In this document: piece after piece, positions 1 through 7,961 of the stretch
How the letters are laid out: each line of letters begins with the position of its first letter
Position numbering within the stretch: position 1 is the stretch's first letter
Assembly (NCBI RefSeq): GCF_015667795.1
Contig: NZ_JADPEL010000012.1
Coordinates: 1 to 64,000 of the forward strand
From: Clostridium sp. D53t1_180928_C8
GTDB taxonomy: Bacteria > Bacillota > Clostridia > Clostridiales > Clostridiaceae
DNA: 64,000 nucleotides
Reading direction: 5' to 3'
Notes under the pieces: generated by a model
Told to the model about the DNA's origin: nothing
The model's database searches: none
The model's input: the letters and a program-made list of their open reading frames with translations, nothing else
Made by a program: the position numbers and the translations under genes

Positions 1-75
1 AAGGTTGATAGGTCAGAGGTGTAAGTGCGGTAACGTATGTAGCTGACTGATACTAATAGGTCGAGGGCTTGACCA
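1..75 (+). rRNA. 23S ribosomal RNA, 3' end (partial)
   Basis: The first 75 bases match the conserved 3' terminus of bacterial 23S rRNA, including the GACTGATACTAATAGGTCGA stretch and the closing GGGCTTGACC. The gene begins upstream of the window. It is followed by a 5S gene and tRNA-Phe, a normal rRNA operon end. The exact 3' end is estimated from the usual ...GACC terminus. Confidence 0.95.
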
Positions 76-161
76 ATAAAATAGAATAATTCATGTGCAA
101 TTTTGAGATAACAATATCTCTAAAGGAAACTCACTCAAACGAGTTGAGGAGTACAAGGTTT

Positions 162-182
162 TAACTAAATCGAAGATTTAGA
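162..182. repeat. Small palindromic repeat, copy 1 (23S-5S spacer)
   Basis: Read on the minus strand this is TCTAAATCTTCGATTTAGTTA. Near-identical 21-mers occur at 7783-7803 and 47552-47572, differing only in the two bases at the hairpin tip. It sits in the spacer between 23S and 5S, so it would form a small hairpin in the precursor rRNA. Confidence 0.6.
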
Positions 183-193
183 AAACCATAGCA

Positions 194-309
194 TCTGGTG
201 ATGATGGCGTAGAGGAAACACTCCTTCCCATTCCGAACAGGAAAGTTAAGCTCTACAGCGTCAATGGTACTGCACGGGTGACTGTGTGGGAGAGTAGAAC
301 GTTGCCAGG
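194..309 (+). rRNA. 5S ribosomal RNA
   Basis: The segment starts TCTGGTGATGATGGCG and ends AACGTTGCCAGG, and carries the conserved internal CATTCCGAACAGG and GGGTGACTGTGTGGGAGAGTAG elements of 5S rRNA. It lies about 120 bases after the 23S end and 6 bases before tRNA-Phe, as expected in a clostridial rRNA operon. Confidence 0.95.
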
Positions 310-315
310 TAATGT

Positions 316-391
<76 letters not shown>

Positions 392-394
392 GGA

Positions 395-428
395 AAAAAG
401 CACTAACTTAAGTTAGTGCTTTTTATTT
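395..428 (+). terminator. Rho-independent terminator of the rRNA/tRNA-Phe operon
   Basis: A perfect 22-base palindrome (AGCACTAACTT/AAGTTAGTGCT) is followed by TTTTATTTT. It is placed directly after the tRNA CCA end. Confidence 0.9.
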
Positions 429-492
429 TGCTTTAAATAAATAAATTACAATATAACTAAACTACAAACTAAAGCTTATATGCGGTGATGAT

Positions 493-555
493 GAAAATTA
501 ATGATATAAAATTTATTAAGTAATTTAACATCTTCTGGTTATATCATTAATTTTC
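493..555. repeat. 17-bp perfect inverted repeat with 29-base loop
   Basis: The arms GAAAATTAATGATATAA (493-509) and TTATATCATTAATTTTC (539-555) are exact reverse complements. They lie between the tRNA-Phe terminator and the 3' end of the minus-strand peroxiredoxin gene. There is no clear T-tract on either side, so it is not a classical terminator; it could act as a transcript-end hairpin for that gene. Confidence 0.6.
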
Positions 556-582
556 TGTTTTACTGTAGTTCGAAGTTTTATT

Positions 583-1044
583 CTATAGTTCGTTTAAATC
601 TTGAAGAACAGTATTAACATGTTCTTTAACTTTAACTTTTCTATACTCTTTAACAAGAATACCTTCTTCATTAATTATAAAAGTACTTCTTTCTATCCCC
701 ATAACTTTTTTACCATACATGTTTTTCTCTTTAATAACATTAAATAATTTACAAACTTCTTCATTTTCATCACTTAAAAGTATGAATGGAAGATTAAATT
801 TTTCAATAAATTTAGCATGAGATTTTAAAGAATCTCTACTTATACCGATAACAATTGCATTTTTATCAGTAAAGTTAGTAGTATTATCCCTAAAGTCACA
901 AGCTTCAGTTGTGCAACCAGGAGTATTATCTCTTGGATAAAAATAAAGTATTACCTTTTTACCTTTATATTGACTTAATTTATGTTCCTTATCATCAGAA
1001 CCCATTAGTGAAAAATCAGGAACTAAAGAATTAATTTCTACCAT
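583..1044 (-). CDS. bcp: Thioredoxin-dependent thiol peroxidase (Bcp/PrxQ family)
   Basis: A 153-residue atypical peroxiredoxin that reduces hydrogen peroxide and organic peroxides in the cytoplasm with electrons from thioredoxin. The peroxidatic motif TPGCTTEACDFRD (about residues 40-52) carries both the peroxidatic Cys and the nearby resolving Cys five residues on, the PrxQ pattern. The length is normal for the family. The start is supported by an AGGAGG site (minus strand) just upstream. It is monocistronic, convergent with the tRNA-Phe operon and divergent from the parvulin gene at 1183. Confidence 0.95.
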   Translation of the reverse strand: MVEINSLVPDFSLMGSDDKEHKLSQYKGKKVILYFYPRDNTPGCTTEACDFRDNTTNFTDKNAIVIGISRDSLKSHAKFIEKFNLPFILLSDENEEVCKLFNVIKEKNMYGKKVMGIERSTFIINEEGILVKEYRKVKVKEHVNTVLQDLNEL

Positions 1045-1182
1045 ATTGACCTCCTAAATTTTAATAATAATTATTATTATATAATAATAGAAAAATATAA
1101 TCAATAAAATAATTGTAACTATATACATTGATAAAAATCTGATATAATTATATACATCATATACAAAAAAGGAGAATTTTAT

Positions 1183-1929
1183 ATGGAAAACAAAATTTTA
1201 GCTACTATTTCAGGTATTGAAATAAGAGAAAATGATTTAAATGCAATAATAATGAGATATCCTGCAGATAAAAGAGGAATGTTTAACTCTGAAATGGGTA
1301 AAAAGCAATTATTAGAGCAAATGATTTCATTTGATTTAATGTACAAATTAGGAACTGAAATGAAAATAAATGAAACAGAAGAGTATAAGGCAAACTTAGC
1401 TCAAGTTGAAAAAGATTTACTTACACAAGTAACAATTAATAAAGTGCTATCAGAAGTAACTGTTACTGATGAAGATGCTAAGAAATATTATGATGAGCAT
1501 AAAAATGAATTTGAACAACCAGCAACAGTATCTGCAAAGCATATATTAGTTGATAATGAAGAATTATGCTCTGATGTTAAGAATAAAGTAGAAAATGGAG
1601 AGTTATCTTTTGAAGAAGCTGCTAAACAATACTCTACTTGCCCATCTAAAGAACAAGGTGGAAGTCTTGGAGTATTTGGTAGAGGAATGATGGTTCCAGA
1701 ATTTGAAGAAGCTGCTTTTGCATTAGATTTAGAAAAAGTAAGTGAACCAGTTCAAACTCAATTTGGATATCACTTAATTAAAGTTGATGCTAAAAATGAA
1801 CCAAAGACTTTAGAATTTGAAGGTGTTAAAAATCAAATTATACAAAAGTTAATTCAAGAAAATCAAGAAAAGAAATATTTAGATTTAATAAAAGAACTTG
1901 AAGCTAAATATGATGTTAAGAGATTTTAG
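1183..1929 (+). CDS. Parvulin-type peptidyl-prolyl cis-trans isomerase, cytoplasmic form
   Basis: A 248-residue protein with an N-terminal SurA/PrsA-like helical chaperone region (about 1-115) and a rotamase domain (about 115-205; motifs SAKHILV, GGSLGVFGRGMMVPEFEEAAF and FGYHLIKV). It would catalyse proline isomerisation and assist folding. Unlike PrsA it has no signal peptide and no lipobox Cys, so it is predicted to be cytoplasmic. The start follows an AAAGGAGAA site. It is a single-gene unit ended by a strong hairpin. Confidence 0.9.
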   Translation: MENKILATISGIEIRENDLNAIIMRYPADKRGMFNSEMGKKQLLEQMISFDLMYKLGTEMKINETEEYKANLAQVEKDLLTQVTINKVLSEVTVTDEDAKKYYDEHKNEFEQPATVSAKHILVDNEELCSDVKNKVENGELSFEEAAKQYSTCPSKEQGGSLGVFGRGMMVPEFEEAAFALDLEKVSEPVQTQFGYHLIKVDAKNEPKTLEFEGVKNQIIQKLIQENQEKKYLDLIKELEAKYDVKRF

Positions 1930-1954
1930 TTTAATAGAAATATTAAACTAGCAA

Positions 1955-2001
1955 TAAAAAATCACATGTTAATACAAATGCGTATACATGTGATTTTTTT
2001 T
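1955..2001. terminator. Bidirectional terminator between the parvulin and HAD genes
   Basis: A stem of AAAAATCACATGT and ACATGTGATTTTT flanks a short loop, with an A-run before and a T-run of eight after. It serves the plus-strand parvulin gene and probably also the convergent minus-strand HAD gene. Confidence 0.85.
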
Positions 2002-2026
2002 GATATTAAGTTTAAATATTTAATGA

Positions 2027-2668
2027 TTAAAGTAATTCTTCATAACTATATATGTACTTGTCGCATTCTTTTTTTAGGATATCAACTTGATGTTTAGCAT
2101 GTTCATCATATACACCAGTAACTTTCATACCAGCTAATTTAACACCTTCAACAGCAGCGATTATATCTTCATATACCATACATTCAGAAGGCGGTACTCC
2201 TAGTTTTTTAGCTGCCAATAGATATATATCAGGATTGCTTTTACTTTTCTTTACTTCATCTGTAATTGTAATAGCATCAAATAAATGAAAAGCATTGTTA
2301 GCTTTTAATGTTGCAGTTAATAAAGGCATAGAATTACTAGTAGCTAGTCCTATTTTTATCCCTAAATTTTTTAGTTTTTGTAAATATTCAAGAGAACCAT
2401 TTTTTAATTTTACGTTATTTTTATAATGATCATATGCCATAGAGTTCCAAGTAGACATTATGTCATCGATTGAATCTTCAATAGAAAATCTATTTTTAAA
2501 ATATTCAGCAGTTTGAGAAAAACTTAGATGAGTAATTTCATCAGTTAAATTATTCGGAACAGCATGTCCTTTTTTAGATAAATAATCTATATCTATTTGG
2601 TGCCATACCCACATAGAATCAACAAGTGTACCATCTAAATCGAATATAGCAGCTTTTATATTATTCAA
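2027..2668 (-). CDS. HAD-superfamily hydrolase (beta-phosphoglucomutase-like phosphatase)
   Basis: A 213-residue HAD phosphatase/phosphomutase. Motif I is FDLDGTLVDS at about residue 8, motif II is GLATSNS, the conserved Lys is in VKKSKSNPD, and motif III is VYEDIIAAVEGVKLAGM. The helical cap between motifs I and II is the small C1 type of the PGMB/phosphatase subfamily. The substrate cannot be told from sequence. I chose the TTG at 2668 because AGGAGA lies just upstream and motif I is then near the N terminus. The open frame continues upstream, but through the tRNA-Pro gene, so the longer version is not real. Confidence 0.85.
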   Translation of the reverse strand: MNNIKAAIFDLDGTLVDSMWVWHQIDIDYLSKKGHAVPNNLTDEITHLSFSQTAEYFKNRFSIEDSIDDIMSTWNSMAYDHYKNNVKLKNGSLEYLQKLKNLGIKIGLATSNSMPLLTATLKANNAFHLFDAITITDEVKKSKSNPDIYLLAAKKLGVPPSECMVYEDIIAAVEGVKLAGMKVTGVYDEHAKHQVDILKKECDKYIYSYEELL

Positions 2669-2701
2669 ATAATCATCTCCTAACTTTAGAAAAATATATA
2701 A

Positions 2702-2733
2702 CAAAAAAAGAGATAGATCAAAACCTATCTCTT
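2702..2733 (-). terminator. Terminator of tRNA-Pro
   Basis: On the minus strand AAAGAGATAG and CTATCTCTTT form a stem with a run of seven T after it, directly downstream of the tRNA 3' end. Confidence 0.85.
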
Positions 2734-2809
2734 TGGTCGGGGTGACAGGGATCGAACCTGCGACCTCATGGTCCCAAACCACGCGCGCTCCCATCTGCGC
2801 CACACCCCG
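2734..2809 (-). tRNA. tRNA-Pro (TGG anticodon)
   Basis: A 76-nt cloverleaf on the minus strand. The acceptor stem CGGGGTG/CACCCCG is followed by ACCA. The anticodon loop reads TTTGGGA, giving TGG, and the T arm is GCAGGTTCGATCCCTGT. It lies upstream of the HAD gene on the same strand but has its own terminator. Confidence 0.96.
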
Positions 2810-2955
2810 AAGTACATTTAATATTATATTTGTAATTTGTAACTATGTCAACACTTTTATTAAAATATATTTATAAAATTTATTTGGTTGATAAGTTATA
2901 GTAATAATTATTGTGTTATAATTTTATATTGTAAATATTTTTGTGAGGTGAGAAT

Positions 2956-3258
2956 ATGAATATTACAGTTATAGTAATGTTTCTAGGGAGCTTAGGATTC
3001 ATTCTATTAGGGGCATTTTTATTGAACAACAAGTATATAAAGAGTATAGATACTACAGATAAAGAAGCCTATAATGAAGTTAAAGCAATGAAGGTTAGTG
3101 GATATACTAATTTAGGAATAGGGGGAATAGGGTTAATATGCTCTGTTATATCTTTTATTTCTGGAGCTGTTAGTAAAACAGTTGTTATTATATTTGTTTT
3201 GTGTATAGCTTTATTATCTACCACTCAATACATATTAAATAAAAAAATCAGAAAATAA
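2956..3258 (+). CDS. Small membrane protein, DUF3784-like
   Basis: A 100-residue protein with three hydrophobic stretches (about residues 3-23, 52-70 and 73-92) separated by a short charged segment (SIDTTDKEAYNEVKAMK). The pattern and length resemble the DUF3784 family of small Firmicute membrane proteins, whose function is unknown. The start is supported by GAGGTGAGAAT just upstream. It stands alone, and its role cannot be inferred. Confidence 0.65.
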   Translation: MNITVIVMFLGSLGFILLGAFLLNNKYIKSIDTTDKEAYNEVKAMKVSGYTNLGIGGIGLICSVISFISGAVSKTVVIIFVLCIALLSTTQYILNKKIRK

Positions 3259-3402
3259 ACGATAAATATTATTTATTAATACTTGCTATAAATTAGCAAG
3301 TATATTATTTTTATATGGTTAAAAAAGGGTATTGATTTTCCAGGAAATAAAATAATAGTATACATTTACATTGAGTAAATTAGCAGTTTTTAAAATTTAC
3401 CA

Positions 3403-3437
3403 TTGTCCAAAGTTTCCATAAGTGGTATAATGGTAAG
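3403..3437 (+). promoter_or_regulatory. Sigma-A promoter of the NlpC/P60 gene
   Basis: TTGTCC (3403-3408) and TATAAT are separated by exactly 17 bases, predicting a transcript start near 3437. The -10 overlaps an in-frame ATG at 3430, so that ATG cannot be the translation start. Confidence 0.75.
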
Positions 3438-3480
3438 GAAAACAAAGGAGAGGGGGAAGGTCAGAGACCTACGGACAAAA
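3438..3480 (+). other. Short unusual 5' leader with hairpin before the NlpC/P60 start
   Basis: The leader carries an AAAGGAGA sequence about 30 bases before the ATG at 3481, too far for a normal ribosome binding site. Between them is AGGTC-AGA-GACCT, a 5-bp hairpin with a 3-base loop, followed by ACGGACAAAA. I see no match to the c-di-AMP (ydaO) riboswitch that controls similar hydrolases in other Firmicutes. Confidence 0.4.
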
Positions 3481-4704
3481 ATGAAGAAAAAAATAATATC
3501 AGCTTTATTGGCTGCAACTTTAGTTATTACTTCAGCAATGCCTGCCTTTGCAACACCAAATCAAGAAGTAATAGAAAATCAGAAAAAATATGATGAATTA
3601 ACGAAAAAGATAGAGGATATAAATACTCAAATATATGCTTTAAATGGGGAAATAGAACCTTTAGTACAAACAATTGAATCTAATAATACTCAAATGGAAC
3701 AAATAAAGGTTGAAGTAGAAAATACAGAAAAAGAAATTGAAACTGCGAAAGAAGAGATTTCTAAGACTGAAGAAGTTTTAGGAAAAAGAATCAGAGAGTT
3801 ATATAAATCAGGTGGACAAAGTAGCTACATAATGCTATTATTTAGCGCTGATAGTTTTAATGATTTAATTAGCAAGATTGAATCAACTAACAGATTAGTA
3901 AACATAGATAAAAAGATGGTTAAAGAATTAGAGGACAAGCAAGATACTCTAAATGAAAAAATTGCATCTTTAGATGAAAAAGATAAAGAGCTTACTAAGG
4001 TAAATGAAGAAACTCAAAAGTCTTTAAGCGAATTTGAGTCTAAGAAAGCTGAACAAGAAAAATTAGTTGCACAAGTACAAGCTGAACAAGCAGAATTTGA
4101 AAGAGAATTCTTAGCTGTTTCAGAAAGACAATTAGTTACGCCACAATTTGCAGTTATAGAGAATGCATCAAGTTCAATTGCAGATTTAAATAGTGCAATT
4201 AGTCAATTAAGAAACATTAGAGATAACCAAATTAAGAGTGGGATTGTTAAAGAAGAAATTAATGCTAAAATAGAAGCAGCACAAAGTAAAGTATCACAAC
4301 TTCAAGCTGCGATAGATGCTCAAAACTCTTCTAGCAAACCAAATAGAGGAGATTCAACAGTATCTGCAACAGGCAATGCGATAGTTGATTATGCATATCA
4401 ATTCTTAGGATGTGATTATGTATATGGAGCAACTGGTCCAAATACATTCGACTGTTCTGGATTTACTCAATATGTATTTAGGAATGCAGCAGGTGTAAGC
4501 TTACCAAGAACAACATTTGATCAAATAAATGTTGGAACACCTGTTTCTTACAATGATCTTCAACCAGGGGATTTAGTATTCCCACATACTGGACATGTTG
4601 GTATATATGTAGGAAATGGACAAATGATACACGCGCCAAGTACTGGTGATGTAGTTAAGGTTTCAAGCGTATATAAATTCTATACAGCAAGAAGAGTATT
4701 ATAA
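3481..4704 (+). CDS. Secreted peptidoglycan DL-endopeptidase, coiled coil plus NlpC/P60
   Basis: A 407-residue cell-wall hydrolase. Residues 1-24 form a signal peptide ([14 protein letters not shown]..., cleavage after AFA). Residues about 30-245 are a long Glu/Lys/Gln-rich coiled coil of the CwlO/PcsB type. The C-terminal 120 residues are an NlpC/P60 domain with the catalytic Cys in DCSGF, the His in HVGIY and a second His in MIHAP. It should cut stem peptides during wall growth or separation; coiled coils of this kind are often controlled by FtsEX, which is encoded at 18.4-20.0 kb. The start at 3481 gives a perfect signal peptide; the upstream in-frame extension overlaps the promoter. Confidence 0.92.
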   Translation: MKKKIISALLAATLVITSAMPAFATPNQEVIENQKKYDELTKKIEDINTQIYALNGEIEPLVQTIESNNTQMEQIKVEVENTEKEIETAKEEISKTEEVLGKRIRELYKSGGQSSYIMLLFSADSFNDLISKIESTNRLVNIDKKMVKELEDKQDTLNEKIASLDEKDKELTKVNEETQKSLSEFESKKAEQEKLVAQVQAEQAEFEREFLAVSERQLVTPQFAVIENASSSIADLNSAISQLRNIRDNQIKSGIVKEEINAKIEAAQSKVSQLQAAIDAQNSSSKPNRGDSTVSATGNAIVDYAYQFLGCDYVYGATGPNTFDCSGFTQYVFRNAAGVSLPRTTFDQINVGTPVSYNDLQPGDLVFPHTGHVGIYVGNGQMIHAPSTGDVVKVSSVYKFYTARRVL

Positions 4705-4716
4705 TTTGTATTTATA

Positions 4717-4747
4717 GGCTAGGATTTTATTAATCCTAGTCTTTTTT
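4717..4747 (+). terminator. Terminator after the NlpC/P60 gene
   Basis: A GGCTAGGATT/AATCCTAGTC stem with a short loop is followed by six T. Confidence 0.85.
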
Positions 4748-4824
4748 GTATATAATATGTATAATAAAAGTACTTAGTTTACAATTGAATAATATTACGA
4801 AGCAATTTATTTAAGGAGTGTTTT

Positions 4825-5565
4825 ATGAACGTTAAGATAAACATTGATGAGGGAATAGATGATTTACAGCTAAAAGGATTAAAATTAATTCAAAAGCAAC
4901 AAGGGTTTAGATTTGGAGTAGATGCAGTTTTATTATCAGATTTTGCAAATATAAAAAATAAGCATAGAGTTGTTGATTTATGTACTGGTACAGGTATTAT
5001 TCCTTTTTTAGTTTATGGAAAATATAATCCTAAAGAGGTTATAGGATTAGAAATACAAGATGATATGGTTGAAATGGCTAATAGAAGTTCTGAACTTAAT
5101 GATATAACTGACATAGTGAAATTTGTTCATGGTGATTTAAAAGATAAGAAACTAATAGACTCGTTAGGAAAATTTGATGTAGTAACAGTTAATCCACCAT
5201 ATAAATTAAATAATGCAGGAATAGTTAACCCAAATGATAAATTAGCAATAGCTAGACATGAAGTAATGTGTACATTAGAGGATGTAATTGTATCGGGTAG
5301 GAGATTGCTTAAGGATAATGGAAGAATGTTTATAGTACATAGGCCAGAAAGATTAGCTGATATTTTTGGATTGATGAGAAAATATAAAATAGAGCCAAAG
5401 AGAGTTAGAATGGTTCAGCCTAATACTAAAAAGGCACCTAACATAGTTTTAGTAGAAGGACAAAGAGACGGTGGAGCATTTTTAAAATGGGAAGAAACAT
5501 TATATGTATATGATGATAATGGAAATTATAGTGAAGAAATAGATCGTATTTATGGAAGGAAGTAA
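4825..5565 (+). CDS. tRNA1(Val) adenine-N6 methyltransferase family (TrmN6/YabB-like)
   Basis: A 246-residue class I SAM-dependent methyltransferase. It has the SAM-binding motif VVDLCTGTGIIPFL (about residues 50-63) and the N6-adenine signature NPPY at about residue 130. In E. coli the relative methylates A37 of tRNA-Val. The N-terminal LKLIQKQQGFRFGVDAVLLSDFA is typical of the family. Its stop is 4 bases before the rsmI start, so the two form an RNA-modification operon. The start follows AAGGAGTG. Confidence 0.88.
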   Translation: MNVKINIDEGIDDLQLKGLKLIQKQQGFRFGVDAVLLSDFANIKNKHRVVDLCTGTGIIPFLVYGKYNPKEVIGLEIQDDMVEMANRSSELNDITDIVKFVHGDLKDKKLIDSLGKFDVVTVNPPYKLNNAGIVNPNDKLAIARHEVMCTLEDVIVSGRRLLKDNGRMFIVHRPERLADIFGLMRKYKIEPKRVRMVQPNTKKAPNIVLVEGQRDGGAFLKWEETLYVYDDNGNYSEEIDRIYGRK

Positions 5566-5569
5566 TTAT

Positions 5570-6415
5570 ATGGAATATGGAAAGGTATATTTAGTACCTA
5601 CACCAATAGGTAATTTAAAAGATATAACATTAAGAGCATTAGAAGTGCTAGAAAGTGTAGATGAAATTGCAGCTGAAGACACAAGACAAAGCTTGAAGTT
5701 ATTAAATCATTTTAATATAAAGAAGCCACTTTTTAGTTATCACCAACATAATGAACAAGGAAAAAGTGATGAAATAATATCTAAGTTAGAATCAGGCAAA
5801 AATATAGCAATAGTTACAGATGCAGGTACACCAGGAATATCAGATCCAGGTAGTGTAGTAGTAAGAAAATGTATAGAAAATAATATTTCATTTGAAGTGT
5901 TACCAGGGGCTACAGCTATAACAACAGCATTAGTTTATTCAGGGTTAGATACTACAAAATTTATATTTAGAGGATTTATTCCAAGAGAAACTAAAGAGAG
6001 AAAGATATTAGCTGAGGAAATAAAAGATAAAAAAGAAACATTAATTTTTTATGAATCACCACATAGACTTATAGACACTTTAGATTACTTAAAGCAAACA
6101 TTAGGAGATAGAAATATAGCTGTTTGTAGAGAGTTAACAAAATTACATGAAGATATATATAGAGGAACTATTGGAGAAGCATATAATTGGTTTTTAGAAA
6201 ATAAGCCAAGAGGTGAATTTGTATTAGTTATTTCTGGCAAAAGCGAAAGTGAATTTAGAGCAGAAAAAGAGCAGGAGCTTAGTGGCATAACAGTTGAACA
6301 ACATTTAATTAACTTAATTAATGAAGGAATAGATAAAAAGGAAGCTATTAAAATAGTTGCAAAAGAAAGAGAAATGCCTAAAAAGGAAGTTTATAAAATA
6401 GCAATTGATTTATAA
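5570..6415 (+). CDS. rsmI: 16S rRNA (cytidine1402-2'-O)-methyltransferase RsmI
   Basis: A 281-residue tetrapyrrole-methylase-fold enzyme that methylates C1402 of 16S rRNA in the decoding centre. Visible motifs are YLVPTPIGNLKDITLRA at the N terminus, AAEDTRQSLKLLNH, the SAM-site DAGTPGISDPG (about residue 82) and FYESPHRL. I chose the ATG at 5570 because the family begins just before GKVYLVPTPIGNL and GGAAGG lies about 9 bases upstream. It is the second gene of the operon and ends at a terminator shared with abrB. Confidence 0.95.
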   Translation: MEYGKVYLVPTPIGNLKDITLRALEVLESVDEIAAEDTRQSLKLLNHFNIKKPLFSYHQHNEQGKSDEIISKLESGKNIAIVTDAGTPGISDPGSVVVRKCIENNISFEVLPGATAITTALVYSGLDTTKFIFRGFIPRETKERKILAEEIKDKKETLIFYESPHRLIDTLDYLKQTLGDRNIAVCRELTKLHEDIYRGTIGEAYNWFLENKPRGEFVLVISGKSESEFRAEKEQELSGITVEQHLINLINEGIDKKEAIKIVAKEREMPKKEVYKIAIDL

Positions 6416-6420
6416 ATTAA

Positions 6421-6458
6421 TAGAGAGACTACTATATTAGTAGCCTCTCTTATTTATC
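6421..6458. terminator. Bidirectional terminator between rsmI and abrB
   Basis: AGAGAGACTACTA and TAGTAGCCTCTCT form a long stem with one mismatch, followed by TATTTAT. It lies between convergent genes. Confidence 0.75.
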
Positions 6459-6487
6459 TAATAAAAGTATGTATAGTAATAAATTAA

Positions 6488-6733
6488 TTACTTACCAACT
6501 TTTAATTCTTCCATACAGTTTTTGCAGATGTTTTTACCTTTGTAATTAACAACATCTCTAGCATCACCACAGAAGATACAAGCTGGTTCATATTTCTTTA
6601 ATATGATTTGTTCACCATCTACATATATTTCTAAAGCATCTTTTTCAGCGATATCTAAAGTTCTTCTTAATTCTATTGGAATAACAATTCTTCCAAGTTC
6701 ATCTACTCTTCTAACAACTCCAGTTGATTTCAT
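6488..6733 (-). CDS. abrB: AbrB/Abh-family transition-state regulator
   Basis: An 81-residue DNA-binding protein. Residues 1-50 form the swapped-hairpin AbrB fold (MKSTGVVRRVDELGRIVIP, then IELRRTLDIAEKDALEIYVDGEQIILKKY). The C-terminal part has two Cys pairs, CIFC and CKNC, probably a metal-binding or structural element seen in clostridial AbrB. AbrB represses stationary-phase and sporulation genes in Firmicutes. The start at 6733 follows AAGGAGGAA. Two tandem promoters lie upstream, suggesting strong or growth-phase-dependent expression. Confidence 0.92.
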   Translation of the reverse strand: MKSTGVVRRVDELGRIVIPIELRRTLDIAEKDALEIYVDGEQIILKKYEPACIFCGDARDVVNYKGKNICKNCMEELKVGK

Positions 6734-6775
6734 TTTAAATTCCTCCTTAAACAAGTTTCGACATTTAGCAGATTA

Positions 6776-6804
6776 ATGTTACCAGATATGTAATTAAAAG
6801 TCAA
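6776..6804 (-). promoter_or_regulatory. abrB promoter, proximal
   Basis: On the minus strand TTGACT (6799-6804) and TAACAT (6776-6781) are separated by 17 bases. Confidence 0.6.
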
Positions 6805-6864
6805 TAATAAACTTTAAAAAAAAGTTTTAATTACAAAATTCTTGCTAAATTAATTCATAAATAA

Positions 6865-6893
6865 ACTATACTACCATAATTTTGAAAAGTCAA
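6865..6893 (-). promoter_or_regulatory. abrB promoter, distal
   Basis: On the minus strand TTGACT (6888-6893) and TATAGT (6865-6870) are separated by 17 bases, a near-consensus sigma-A promoter. Confidence 0.7.
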
Positions 6894-7116
6894 TAACATT
6901 TTATAAAATAAATGACAAAATAAACACAATAAAACACAGCTTGTACTCTAATATTGTAGAATTACAGTGGACAAGTTTAAAAAAATTAAATATCTTACAA
7001 TAAAAAAAGAAAAAAAAGTAAAAAATATTAAGAGTGTAAGAATAGTTTTAATAAAAGCTGTTAAAAATTAATATTATACTAACAAAAAAATAACACATAA
7101 GATAGACGAAAGTAAC

Positions 7117-7145
7117 TTGTAATAAGTTTATAATTACTATATAAT
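7117..7145 (+). promoter_or_regulatory. Promoter of the DUF1836 gene
   Basis: TTGTAA (7117-7122) and TATAAT (7140-7145) are 17 bases apart. Confidence 0.7.
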
Positions 7146-7187
7146 ATATATATGATTGAATATAGAAGAAAAATGAGGTGAAATAAT

Positions 7188-7775
7188 ATGGTTAATAAGA
7201 TTGATAATAATTATATAAAAGAGTTAGCAGAAGAAATATCTAATACATCGATGATATCTTATGAAGAGTTACCAAAATATGATCTTTTTTTATCTCAAGT
7301 CATAGATTTTTTAAATGATAAGTTCGTTGAAGATAAATATACTAATAATATAGTTCAAAACTATATAAAAAGTGAAGTTATTAGTAAACCAGAAGACGGT
7401 AAAAAAAGAGGATATACTAAGATACATTTAGTGCAACTGGTATTATTAAGTTATATGAGACCTATACTTACAACAGAAGAAATTAAGAAGGTTTTCAGTT
7501 TAGCTTTTAATGAGATAAATGATAGATCTGATGATATTATAGATTGGGAAACAGCATATAAACTATTCTTCGAAACTCAAGGAGAAAGTTTTGATAAGCA
7601 GTTAGATGCTACAGCAATAAATGATGAAAAATTAGAAGATATTATTAAAGAGTTAGAATTAGATGAAAAAGATGAAAACAGTATTAGAACATTTGTTATA
7701 GTGTTATCTTTAATTGCTCAGGCTAGTGCTATTAAAAAACTAGTTCAGAAAATAGTAAAAGAATATCATTCTTAA
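7188..7775 (+). CDS. DUF1836 domain-containing protein
   Basis: A 195-residue soluble acidic protein resembling the DUF1836 family of Firmicutes, which has a MerR-like winged-helix N-terminal part. Features seen are LPKYDLFLSQVIDFLN, KKRGYTKIHLVQLVLLSYMRPILTTEEIKKVFSL and a helical C terminus. A DNA-binding or signalling role is possible, but no function is established. The start follows GAGGTG. It has its own promoter and stands alone. Confidence 0.7.
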   Translation: MVNKIDNNYIKELAEEISNTSMISYEELPKYDLFLSQVIDFLNDKFVEDKYTNNIVQNYIKSEVISKPEDGKKRGYTKIHLVQLVLLSYMRPILTTEEIKKVFSLAFNEINDRSDDIIDWETAYKLFFETQGESFDKQLDATAINDEKLEDIIKELELDEKDENSIRTFVIVLSLIAQASAIKKLVQKIVKEYHS

Positions 7776-7782
7776 ATTGGAT

Positions 7783-7803
7783 TCTAAATCTTTGATTTAG
7801 TTA
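7783..7803. repeat. Small palindromic repeat, copy 2
   Basis: TCTAAATCTTTGATTTAGTTA, a hairpin with two differences or fewer from the copies at 162-182 and 47552-47572. It lies just after the stop of the DUF1836 gene. Confidence 0.6.
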
Positions 7804-7895
7804 AGTGAGTTTGGATGAAAATTCAACTTTAATTTGATTAGTTGAGGTTACACACAGTACAATTACTTTATTTAAGAATAATGAATTTCTAATAT

Positions 7896-7926
7896 TAAGC
7901 TACCGATTAACTTGGTAGCTTTTTTG
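7896..7926 (+). terminator. Terminator upstream of the helicase gene
   Basis: AAGCTACC/GGTAGCTT stem with a 9-base loop followed by five to six T. Confidence 0.85.
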
Positions 7927-7961
7927 TTATAATAAAATAGTAAGATAAGAGAGGTCATGTT

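Larger units (their letters stand above)
6734..7187. other. Divergent intergenic region between abrB and the DUF1836 gene
   Basis: About 450 bases without a gene. It contains two promoters firing left to abrB and one firing right to the DUF1836 gene (listed separately). The middle part (6900-7110) is A-rich with poly-A runs, likely intrinsically curved, and otherwise holds nothing I can name. AbrB-type proteins bind such AT-rich curved DNA, so autoregulation is possible. Confidence 0.5.

Noticed and set aside
2669-2803. 45-residue N-terminal extension of the HAD gene
   Set aside because: It would translate through the tRNA-Pro gene and its terminator; the TTG at 2668 has a good ribosome site and normal family length.
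3438-3480. c-di-AMP (ydaO) riboswitch before the NlpC/P60 gene
   Set aside because: The leader is only about 44 bases, far too short, and lacks the conserved ydaO sequences.
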